Source of the DNA: Candidatus Melainabacteria bacterium
GTDB lineage: Bacteria; Cyanobacteriota; Vampirovibrionia; Obscuribacterales; Obscuribacteraceae
Length of the DNA: 8,670 bases
Assembly (NCBI GenBank): GCA_016209785.1
Contig: JACQVM010000041.1
Span: 1-8,670 of the forward strand
Direction: 5' to 3'
The number at the start of each line of letters is the position of its first letter. Position 1 is the first letter of the stretch. The notes under the pieces were generated by a model, which saw only the letters and a list, made by a program, of their open reading frames with translations, was not told where the DNA came from and ran no database searches. The translations under genes and the position numbers were made by a program. Of this stretch, positions 1-6,109 are shown one piece after another.

Positions 1-1
1 A

Positions 2-100
2 ACCGGAACAGCGCTTGTTGTAATACGTGAAGGGCAATTGGTTCGTGAAATTCCACCACCGGCAGGACGGCGCCGGAGAAAGAAACGCAAAGAAGTGTGA
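2..100 (+). CDS. C-terminal fragment of an unidentified protein with a basic tail
   Basis: Only the last 32 codons are in the window, in the frame that ends with TGA at 98-100. The visible peptide starts with a short hydrophobic strand-like stretch (ALVVIREGQLVREI), then prolines, then a highly basic end with RRRRKKRK. I do not recognise the family. A tail this rich in Arg and Lys could bind nucleic acid or acidic lipids, but that is a guess from composition alone. The frame is open to the left edge, so the gene begins outside the window. It runs in the same direction as the SLH gene, 70 nt before that gene's start. That it is coding at all rests on the open frame and sensible residue composition, not on a recognised domain. 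Confidence 0.55.
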   Translation, partial: TGTALVVIREGQLVREIPPPAGRRRRKKRKEV

Positions 101-121
101 TTGCCTATAATTAGGAATAAT
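101..121 (+). promoter_or_regulatory. Possible sigma70-type -10 element upstream of the SLH gene
   Basis: The 70-nt intergenic gap before the SLH gene contains a perfect TATAAT at 106-111 and a second A/T-rich box, AATAAT, at 116-121. No convincing -35 hexamer lies 16-18 nt upstream of either, because that region is inside the preceding gene and purine-rich. A TG dinucleotide sits at 102-103, one base off the extended -10 position. Chance occurrence in A/T-rich sequence is possible. A promoter here would give the SLH gene its own 5' leader of about 50 nt. Confidence 0.25.
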
Positions 122-170
122 GTAGGCAGCCATAATTTAACTGCAATCTAAAGTTATTGATAGTAATTGT

Positions 171-1763
171 ATGAGCAATTTGTCAGCAAAGATTCTAGTA
201 TGGACAACTGTTCTTGGCTTTGTTTTTAGTACCCCCTACGCTTTAGCTGCTAGGTTTATTGATCTTAGTGGCAACTGGGCAGAGAAATATGTCAACACCT
301 TGTCAGATCGAGGGATTATTCCCCCAGAGACTGACGGCAAGTTTAAACCAAACGATCCAGTGACCAGAGCTCAATTGGCTAGCTGGCTAGTTAAGGTACT
401 AGGGCTAGAAAATCAACCAGTTCCAGGGACACCCAGCTTTCCAGATGTAAAAAAAACAGACTGGTTTTACGCGCCTGTAGAGATTATCAGACAAAACAAT
501 TACATATCTGGATATGCTGATGGTTTTCGCCCTCATCAATTTATTCAGAAGGCTGAAGTCATCCAAATTGTAGTACGTACTTTAGGAGGACCTTCCCCTG
601 ATGAGAGCGTTGTTTCAGAGGAGCTGGCAAGATATAAAGATGGTGGCAAAGTGCCAGACTGGGCTCGTGCTTCTGTAGCTCAAGCATCAAGGGCAAAAAT
701 TCTAGTCAATTATCCTGATCCTTTGCTAGTTAATTCTTCGCAATTGGCTACACGTGCAGATGCTGCTGCCTTGCTCAACACATTGCAAGAATACTTTATG
801 CGACAAAGCATTGCCGAAAAGGTAAGCGAGGCATCATCTGGTGTATCAACTAATGCCACTTCCCCAGGTGCACCAGTGGCGACTGAATTACCTAATTATG
901 GTTCGACGGTGATACCTGAGAGTTTCGGACAATCACCTCAATCTGAGACGCCATCGACAAGTTATGCTCAACAACAACCTGTTTATCAGGGGCAGGTAGA
1001 AAGACAATTAGCAGCTCCAGGGGCTTATTTGCAAGGCAATGTAACCGTATTAGATGCTGGAACTCATTTCAGGGCAGTTCTTAACAACACCTTAAACTCT
1101 AGCTACAATCAGGTTGGCGAAGAGTTTTTGGCAACTATAATTGAGCCAGTCACACTAGGAGGCGTGGAGGTCATACCTGTTGGCAGCAAGCTTGTAGGTC
1201 AAATTACCCATGTTGTGTCTGCTAAAAACTTTCATTTCAGCACCAATGGTTCTATTGACGTTAAGTTTATAGCTGTTCAAACCCCGGACGGTAGAAAGTT
1301 TCCTCTTGTAGCTAGGGTGGATGTTAAGCAAATGAGAGCAGCCGGCGGGGTAAATTCTGGGCCAGTAGGGACTACTGTAAAGAAAACAAGCCAAGGTGCG
1401 GTTAAAGGTGCAAAATGGGGTGGCATAGCTGGTGGCATTTATGGTGCTACAACAGGAAGCGCCAGAAAAACCTTACAGTCAGCCGGAGTTGGTGCTATAG
1501 CAGGCTCAATAGTAGGGGCTGGTGCTGGACTTGTGGGTGCAGGGGTGCAGAAAGGACAAGACGTAAATGTTCCTGCAGGAACCTCAATACCAGTTCAGTT
1601 AGATGAGCCACTGCAATTAACTGGCGCGTCAGCACCTACCCAGTCAACTGGTGGCGGGTTTGCACCATTTGCTCCAGTTAATCAGCCACCATACGGTTTT
1701 GTGCCTGCTGCCCAGCCACTGTATGGACAGCCAGTACAGCCACCACAAGGATATCCTCACTAA
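171..1763 (+). CDS. Exported SLH-repeat protein with VirB10/TrbI-like domain and glycine zipper
   Basis: This 530-residue envelope protein has a composite layout. Residues 1-27 form a signal peptide with a hydrophobic core and an ALAA cleavage-type end. Three S-layer homology repeats follow at about 28-79, 88-140 and 153-210; their ends carry the usual TRAQLASWL, QKAEVIQIV and TRADAAALL helices. SLH domains normally bind secondary cell-wall polymers or peptidoglycan. A low-complexity Ser/Thr/Pro/Gln linker covers about 215-285. Residues 288-484 resemble the C-terminal beta domain of VirB10/TrbI proteins, with GTHFRAVLN at 297, VIPVGSKLVG at 334-343 and NVPAGTSIPVQL from 466. It is interrupted by a Gly/Ala zipper at about 409-460 that could insert in a membrane or oligomerise. 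The tail from about 490 is rich in Pro, Gln, Gly and Tyr. The ATG at 171 is chosen because the signal peptide begins there; no Shine-Dalgarno is visible. The domains suggest a structural or channel-like envelope role, but the function is unknown. Confidence 0.85.
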   Translation: MSNLSAKILVWTTVLGFVFSTPYALAARFIDLSGNWAEKYVNTLSDRGIIPPETDGKFKPNDPVTRAQLASWLVKVLGLENQPVPGTPSFPDVKKTDWFYAPVEIIRQNNYISGYADGFRPHQFIQKAEVIQIVVRTLGGPSPDESVVSEELARYKDGGKVPDWARASVAQASRAKILVNYPDPLLVNSSQLATRADAAALLNTLQEYFMRQSIAEKVSEASSGVSTNATSPGAPVATELPNYGSTVIPESFGQSPQSETPSTSYAQQQPVYQGQVERQLAAPGAYLQGNVTVLDAGTHFRAVLNNTLNSSYNQVGEEFLATIIEPVTLGGVEVIPVGSKLVGQITHVVSAKNFHFSTNGSIDVKFIAVQTPDGRKFPLVARVDVKQMRAAGGVNSGPVGTTVKKTSQGAVKGAKWGGIAGGIYGATTGSARKTLQSAGVGAIAGSIVGAGAGLVGAGVQKGQDVNVPAGTSIPVQLDEPLQLTGASAPTQSTGGGFAPFAPVNQPPYGFVPAAQPLYGQPVQPPQGYPH

Positions 1764-2533
1764 AGCTTTGTGTTCTTCATGGCCAATGCAATTCCATAAA
1801 TGATGCTCCAAGGATGTGGCGGACAGCCAGGAATGTATACATCAACCGGCAGGGTAGGCTCAAGCCCGTTTGTGTCTGCATAGCCTTCCTTGTGTACCCC
1901 ACCTGAAATGGAGCAAGTTCCAACTGCTATCACAAGACGTGGCTCAGACATAGCTTCCCAGCACCGTTTGAGGGCTTCTTGCATTCCTTTACCTACTGGA
2001 CCAGTTACCAAGAGCGCGTCGGCGGCCCGTGGTGATGCCACTATCTGTACACCAAAGCGTTCCATATCAAATATTGGGTTGCCAGAAGCCCCTATCTCAA
2101 GGTCGCAGGCACTGCATCCGGTGGATACTACACGTACCGCTAGAGATTTGTGAAAGATATATTGTCTGTCTTGGTTGCTAAGTATTGGTCTTTCATCCCT
2201 TAGCTTTGTAGTTGAAAGCACAAGGTCTTGGCGTTTTGTTGTAGCTGTTTGTGTGGACAAGTCTTTGACAATGGTGCCTGTGGGGCAAGTTTCTATGCAA
2301 AGACTGCAGCCAATACATGCACCACGATCGAGCGTTACGGAGGAGCCTTCAGCCTGGCATAAGACCTGTATGGCTTTGGTAGGACAGATATTTGCACAAG
2401 CACTGCAATCGGTGCCCATACAGGATGTGCTAGTAAGTGTTGGCAAGCCAAGGCAGTCATCATCGAGTGGTGGACAAAAGCCCTGGGCTGTAGCTGTGCC
2501 TTGACTAATTAAATAAGAAAGGAGCTTGAACAT
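1760..2533 (-). CDS. ehrS: Ehr small subunit: ferredoxin (HyfH/NuoI-like) fused to HyfI/NuoB-like domain
   Basis: This is the electron-transfer subunit of the peripheral arm, 257 residues from the ATG at 2533. The N-terminal half is a two-cluster ferredoxin module: C38-x4-C43-x2-C46-x3-C50-P, then a canonical C73-x2-C76-x2-C79-x3-C83-P. The C-terminal half, from about 130, matches the hydrogenase small subunit/NuoB fold. It has C140-SA-C143-DLE, GTC207SISGG and PGC237PPHP, the four ligands of the proximal [4Fe-4S] cluster (N2 in complex I). In E. coli Hyf these halves are separate proteins (HyfH and HyfI). The frame also has an upstream GTG at 2557 inside ehrL. I prefer the ATG because GAGG at 2542-2539, overlapping the ehrL stop, is spaced 5 nt from it, and because MFKLLSYL resembles family N-termini. 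Cys20 and Cys27 are additional. It is the last gene of the operon, and its TAG stop overlaps the stop of the convergent SLH gene. Electrons probably enter through the ferredoxin clusters; the partner is unknown. Confidence 0.9.
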   Translation of the reverse strand: MFKLLSYLISQGTATAQGFCPPLDDDCLGLPTLTSTSCMGTDCSACANICPTKAIQVLCQAEGSSVTLDRGACIGCSLCIETCPTGTIVKDLSTQTATTKRQDLVLSTTKLRDERPILSNQDRQYIFHKSLAVRVVSTGCSACDLEIGASGNPIFDMERFGVQIVASPRAADALLVTGPVGKGMQEALKRCWEAMSEPRLVIAVGTCSISGGVHKEGYADTNGLEPTLPVDVYIPGCPPHPWSIIYGIALAMKNTKL

Positions 2534-2537
2534 TGTT

Positions 2538-2543
2538 TCCTCA
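2538..2543 (-). promoter_or_regulatory. Shine-Dalgarno of ehrS overlapping the ehrL stop codon
   Basis: On the minus strand the sequence reads TGAGGAAACAATG. The TGA is the ehrL stop and GAGG is the ribosome-binding site, five bases before the ATG at 2533. This decides the start of ehrS in favour of 2533 over the in-frame GTG at 2557, which has no comparable site. Ribosomes ending ehrL finish on top of the next binding site, which suggests translational coupling. Confidence 0.7.
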
Positions 2544-4025
2544 GAGATCGTGCCCACTGTAAGAGAGGCTAAAACTTTTGTTGCAGATAGGAAAGTCAGC
2601 TAGGAGATTGCCTCGCACGGCAATTGAAAGCCCTGTCCAATTGTTGAAGCTAGGATCTTTAATGGCATAACGGCTTATTGCTTTGTCGGCTCCAGTAAAA
2701 ACCAAATGAATGAGCTCTCCCCTAAAGGCTTCTACAATACCGACACCAATGGAGTTGGCAGGTAGTTTATCTGGCACACAGGACAAGACAGATCCGGCCG
2801 GGATTTCCTCTAGTAGTGTCTCGATTAGAGCTAAACTGTTAAAAAGTTCGGTAATTCGAACTTTTATGCGGGCTGATACATCACCTTTAGTTTCAACAGC
2901 TACGGGTGGTGCATGAGTTGGGAATATGCCTTGAGGGAAATGTTGTCTGGTATCATACGCAATACCGCTGGCACGTCCTGCAATCCCCACCAGTCCGAAG
3001 TCTCGGGCCAGCGACGGTGATACTCGCCCTATGGTCTCCATGCGTTCCTGGGCGCTAGAGTTTTCAACAAACAATGTAATCACTGGTTCTAAGGAGACTT
3101 TTAATTTATGTGTTTCGTGGCGTATAGTACTGAGTTGCTTGTCAGGGTCCTTATGTACGCCACCTGGCAAAATAAATCCCCTTTGGAAGCGTGTTCCGGT
3201 GAGCAGATCTGCCAGTCGTAAAGCACTGCCACGCAGGCGAGCTAAGGTTGATGCCATGCCCAAGTACCCAATATCCACTGCCATGCCTCCAAGGTCAGCG
3301 ATGTGCATAGCAATGCGCTCTAGTTCTAGCGATAGTGACCTTAGATACTGTGCTTTTGGTGGAGCCTGGATCTGCACGAGTGACTCCATGGCTTGAGCAT
3401 GGGCTAGTGCATTAGCTGCAGCCGTATCGCTGGATGCGGCTTCAGCTAGGAAGCGGGCTTTCTGCCAAGGAATCTTAGACAGTTGTTTTTCAATACCGCG
3501 ATGCAAATAGCCAAGACGAATCTCTAGATTTAAGATTTCTTCTCCTAGGCAACTTAGTCGAAAGTGACCTGGCTCAATAATTCCTGCATGGATAGGACCA
3601 ACAGGGACTTCGTACACACCTTCTCCCTCAACTTTTAAGAACTCGTATTTTCTTTGGGTAGCCGACACAATCTCGGGAAGTCTTGCAATTGTCCGTAAGG
3701 GGTGAAAATGAGGATCGTAGACTTCGTGGAGCAGGAGCTGCTTAAGGCGTGGATGACCATTAGGGTAAAGACCAAAAAGATCCCACACTGCTCGTTCATA
3801 CCAGTGGCACTGCGGTATTAAGGGAGTAAGTGATGGATATTCATCGCCACTTAGTGGACTCTCCCACAATTGGGCTGAACCTTGTTGGGGATCTAGGACA
3901 AGGGTAATAAGCTGAGAGCCGTCAATTGACGTAATAAGGCCTAAACGCTGGTGTTTGTCGGCAAGCCAGGACGAGAGACTTGTGAGCCGTTTGTTTAATG
4001 GTATTTCTAGGTGCTTAACTTTCAT
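2541..4025 (-). CDS. ehrL: Ehr large subunit, HyfG/HycE-like NuoC-NuoD fusion lacking Ni-Fe ligands
   Basis: This catalytic-position subunit of the peripheral arm has 494 residues. Residues 1-115 are a NuoC-like 30-kDa domain with the signature HWYERAVWDLFG (74-85), GHPRLKQLLLHE (90-101) and HPLR. From about 125 the protein is NuoD/hydrogenase-large-subunit-like: VGPIHAGIIEPGHFR (142-156), RLGYLHRGIEK (170-180) and a C-terminal end containing DPSFNNW and DFPICNKSF. In [NiFe] hydrogenases a CxxC near the N-terminus and another near the C-terminus hold nickel and iron. Here the matching places read S198-S-D-T201 and S488-Y-S-G491. The only cysteines in the protein are 73, 159, 416 and 481, none paired. 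The chain stops at GHDL, with no cleavable extension. It cannot be a normal hydrogenase, and the pattern fits Ehr large subunits. The ATG at 4025 overlaps the ehrD stop as ATGA, with no close Shine-Dalgarno. What binds in the former Ni-Fe cavity (a quinone-like molecule, another substrate, or nothing) is unknown. Confidence 0.92.
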   Translation of the reverse strand: MKVKHLEIPLNKRLTSLSSWLADKHQRLGLITSIDGSQLITLVLDPQQGSAQLWESPLSGDEYPSLTPLIPQCHWYERAVWDLFGLYPNGHPRLKQLLLHEVYDPHFHPLRTIARLPEIVSATQRKYEFLKVEGEGVYEVPVGPIHAGIIEPGHFRLSCLGEEILNLEIRLGYLHRGIEKQLSKIPWQKARFLAEAASSDTAAANALAHAQAMESLVQIQAPPKAQYLRSLSLELERIAMHIADLGGMAVDIGYLGMASTLARLRGSALRLADLLTGTRFQRGFILPGGVHKDPDKQLSTIRHETHKLKVSLEPVITLFVENSSAQERMETIGRVSPSLARDFGLVGIAGRASGIAYDTRQHFPQGIFPTHAPPVAVETKGDVSARIKVRITELFNSLALIETLLEEIPAGSVLSCVPDKLPANSIGVGIVEAFRGELIHLVFTGADKAISRYAIKDPSFNNWTGLSIAVRGNLLADFPICNKSFSLSYSGHDL

Positions 4026-5455
4026 TGGACTGCTTTAAACACCTCATAGCCGGTTGTAAACCCAAGAACCAGTGAGCAGGCTACAAGGCAGGCAGGTAAA
4101 AGGCTTGTGAGTATTGGTTGAAAGTAAGCATAAGATGGCTTAGGATTACCAAAAAGCACTTTGACAAGATGATTGCTTACAGCAACAAAGCTCAACGTTA
4201 ACCCTAAGATAAGGGTAATGACTACTGCCCAGTTGGCAGCATCTGCGGCGCTTGTTAGGATAAGCCATTCGCTGAGGAAGGCTCCAAATGGTGGTGCACC
4301 TGTTACTGCAAAAGCTGAAAGTGCTAAGAGCAGTCCCCAGACTGGTGCGAACTTAATGACACCTCTAATTTCGCCTAAACTTTTGCTTCCAGTAGACTGC
4401 ACAATGTTGCCTGACAACAAGAATAAAGAGACTTTGGCAATACTATGATTAAGAGCCTGAAGAAAAAACAGAGCTCCAGAGCCTAGCCCAATAGCAACCA
4501 ACATTATTCCTACATTTTCAATTGAGGAGTATGCCCATAATCGTTTAAAGCCGTGCTGCCTAACTAGGAAGATAGAGGCTGCTAAGACAGTGATTGTTCC
4601 TAGCCAGACAATAAGATCATGGCTGATTAAGTTGTGACGAGTAGACACCATGATCTCATTTACCCGCCAGATTCCAAAAAGTGCACAATTTAGCAGAGAT
4701 CCAGACAAAAGAGCTGATGCTGGTGCAGGTGCTTCGGCATGAGCATCAGGCAACCAACTATGAAGGGGGAAAAGACCAGCTTTTGTGCCATAACCCAGCA
4801 GGCAGAAAATAAAACCAAGACGCATAAGAGAGTATTGAAGCTGGGAGCCGTTATGTATCAGCTCAGAAATGACCAGGCTACCACCGGCAATTGCACCATG
4901 CTGACTGGAGGCAAAGATAAACACTGTGCCTAGTAAGGCAAAAGCTATACCAACGCTACATATGATTAAATATTTCCAGGTTGCCTCAAGGGCATGTCTT
5001 GTTCGACCGAAATAAACTAGTGGTGCTGATGTAAGCGTGGTTGCTTCTATGGCAATCCACAAATAGCCTAGGTTGTCGCAGAAAAACACCCAGCACATTG
5101 CCAGAAGAAAGAGATTGCTGCAGGCGTAAAAAATGGCAACGTGGCGAGGTGCAGGAGCAGCAGTGCGGCTTTCCTCTTTATCAAAGAAAAACTTTGCATG
5201 TGTGAGCGCTGAGGCGGCGACAAAGATTGTAAGCAACAAAAATAAGGCACCAAGATGACTGAGTGCCAGTCCTTGACTAATTCTTATTTCTGGGATTGTT
5301 TCTGTTATGACTGGCCAGCAAAGCCAGGCAATCAGGCAAAAGTGTATCCATAACGCCGACGGTACAACGCTCTTGATGAGCGTGAGTTTGCAGGGACTAA
5401 TGCTTAGGAGTGCCAGTAACAAGGGTATTGCAGATGTTAATGCCAGAGTTTCCAA
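4022..5455 (-). CDS. ehrD: Ehr antiporter-like membrane subunit, HyfF/NuoN family
   Basis: This polytopic membrane protein of 477 residues has about 13-14 hydrophobic segments and belongs to the Proton_antipo_M family shared by NuoL/M/N, Mrp and Hyc/Hyf subunits. Conserved charged sites are Glu137 in the TM5-like WIAIEATTL, Lys225 in GYGTKAGLFPLHSWLPDAH, Lys304 before the SSIENVG helix, Lys341 in NHSIAKVSLF, and Glu396 in FLSEWLIL (the distal-channel position). The TM8 segment SGSLLNCALFGIWR has no lysine, which I recall as usual for HyfF. The start is a TTG at 5455; no ATG or GTG occurs in frame near it. AAGGA at 5467-5463, seven bases upstream, supports the TTG. It begins 3 nt after ehrC stops and overlaps ehrL by ATGA. 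In the complex it should form one of two antiporter-like ion channels beside the NuoH-like subunit. HyfF is a better name than NuoN because of the operon context. Confidence 0.9.
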   Translation of the reverse strand: METLALTSAIPLLLALLSISPCKLTLIKSVVPSALWIHFCLIAWLCWPVITETIPEIRISQGLALSHLGALFLLLTIFVAASALTHAKFFFDKEESRTAAPAPRHVAIFYACSNLFLLAMCWVFFCDNLGYLWIAIEATTLTSAPLVYFGRTRHALEATWKYLIICSVGIAFALLGTVFIFASSQHGAIAGGSLVISELIHNGSQLQYSLMRLGFIFCLLGYGTKAGLFPLHSWLPDAHAEAPAPASALLSGSLLNCALFGIWRVNEIMVSTRHNLISHDLIVWLGTITVLAASIFLVRQHGFKRLWAYSSIENVGIMLVAIGLGSGALFFLQALNHSIAKVSLFLLSGNIVQSTGSKSLGEIRGVIKFAPVWGLLLALSAFAVTGAPPFGAFLSEWLILTSAADAANWAVVITLILGLTLSFVAVSNHLVKVLFGNPKPSYAYFQPILTSLLPACLVACSLVLGFTTGYEVFKAVQ

Positions 5456-5458
5456 ATG

Positions 5459-6109
5459 TTAATCCTTAAGACCTGTCAGTTGTGTAACATCTATATGCTC
5501 AAAGCTGCTCTTAATCCTAAAGAGCAATAGCCCAGCAATCATCACAGCTACAAGCACATCAAGCAAAATACCCATTTCCACAATTAAGGGCATGCCGCTT
5601 GTTTGAGTTAGAGCAAACAGATAGATGCCATTTTCAATCGTTAGAAATCCAAGAATCTGACTTAAGGCAACCCGCCTTGTTAGCATGAGCAGTATTCCAG
5701 TTAAAAGTAGTGACAATGCAGCAGTTGCTTCCAAGCTGATCTTGGCGGTGCCCTGCGGTACAGGCAGCCCGGAAGTAAGAAGACTGCTTGCCCCCATCAG
5801 GACAATACCAAAATGCATGGCAAGTGGTGCAGGAAGTATGGTGCCAGGATCGCTTCTGACTTGTATTGCTTTTACAATCCAGAGAAATGCCCGAGGTATT
5901 CCAATAGCTTTTATGCTTGCTACTGCTAAAGCAATCAAGAACAAATTGGATTCTTGATGCTGAATGCCTATTACTATGGTAAGCCCTGCTACCAGCAACG
6001 TTTGTACAGAGTAAAGTACAAGATTCATCGACAACTGTCGTGAGCCTACCATTAAAATGGCAGTAACTGCCGCAGTAATTGCTATCATTCCTGCCAGTGT
6101 TATGCTCAT
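5459..6109 (-). CDS. ehrC: Ehr small membrane subunit, HyfE/NuoK-like
   Basis: This is a 216-residue, almost entirely hydrophobic protein with about six or seven transmembrane segments. Its C-terminal half (about 125-200) corresponds to NuoK: Glu159 in GFLTIENGIYLF, and Glu178 with Asp184 in VEMGILLDVL, are the buried acidic residues expected to carry protons towards the antiporter-like subunits. The N-terminal half has the HyfE-type loop IKAIGIPRAFLWI (66-78). Its length equals HyfE (about 216) and the mycobacterial HycP-like protein (about 220, from memory), and is twice that of NuoK. ATG at 6109 overlaps the ehrB stop as ATGA. AAGG at 6122-6119 with a 9-nt spacer is a usable ribosome site. 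It should link the NuoH-like subunit with EhrD and EhrA. No separate NuoA or NuoJ gene is present, as in Hyc/Hyf operons. Confidence 0.9.
   Translation of the reverse strand: MSITLAGMIAITAAVTAILMVGSRQLSMNLVLYSVQTLLVAGLTIVIGIQHQESNLFLIALAVASIKAIGIPRAFLWIVKAIQVRSDPGTILPAPLAMHFGIVLMGASSLLTSGLPVPQGTAKISLEATAALSLLLTGILLMLTRRVALSQILGFLTIENGIYLFALTQTSGMPLIVEMGILLDVLVAVMIAGLLLFRIKSSFEHIDVTQLTGLKD
5463..5467 (-). promoter_or_regulatory. Shine-Dalgarno supporting the TTG start of ehrD
   Basis: AAGGA lies within the last codons of ehrC (Lys-Asp just before its TAA), seven bases before the TTG at 5455-5453. This is ideal spacing and is the main support for a rare TTG start. No ATG or GTG is available in frame at the N-terminus. 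Confidence 0.6.

Noticed and set aside
1155..1394. Minus-strand frame within the SLH gene
   Set aside because: It is antisense to the VirB10-like domain, with no domain or start signal; chance opening.
1719..1739. Hairpin CTGTATGG/CCAGTACAG as a terminator
   Set aside because: The stem is short with one bulged base, lies in the repetitive QPLYG-coding tail, and has no T-run after it on either strand.
2534..2557. GTG at 2557 as the start of ehrS
   Set aside because: It would lie inside ehrL and lacks a ribosome site. The ATG at 2533 has GAGG five bases upstream and a family-like N-terminus.
2175..3396. Open frames on the + strand opposite ehrS and ehrL (2175-2504, 2710-2916, 3031-3396) as genes
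   Set aside because: They lack recognisable domains, have no ribosome sites I could support, and mirror strongly conserved coding sequence on the other strand.
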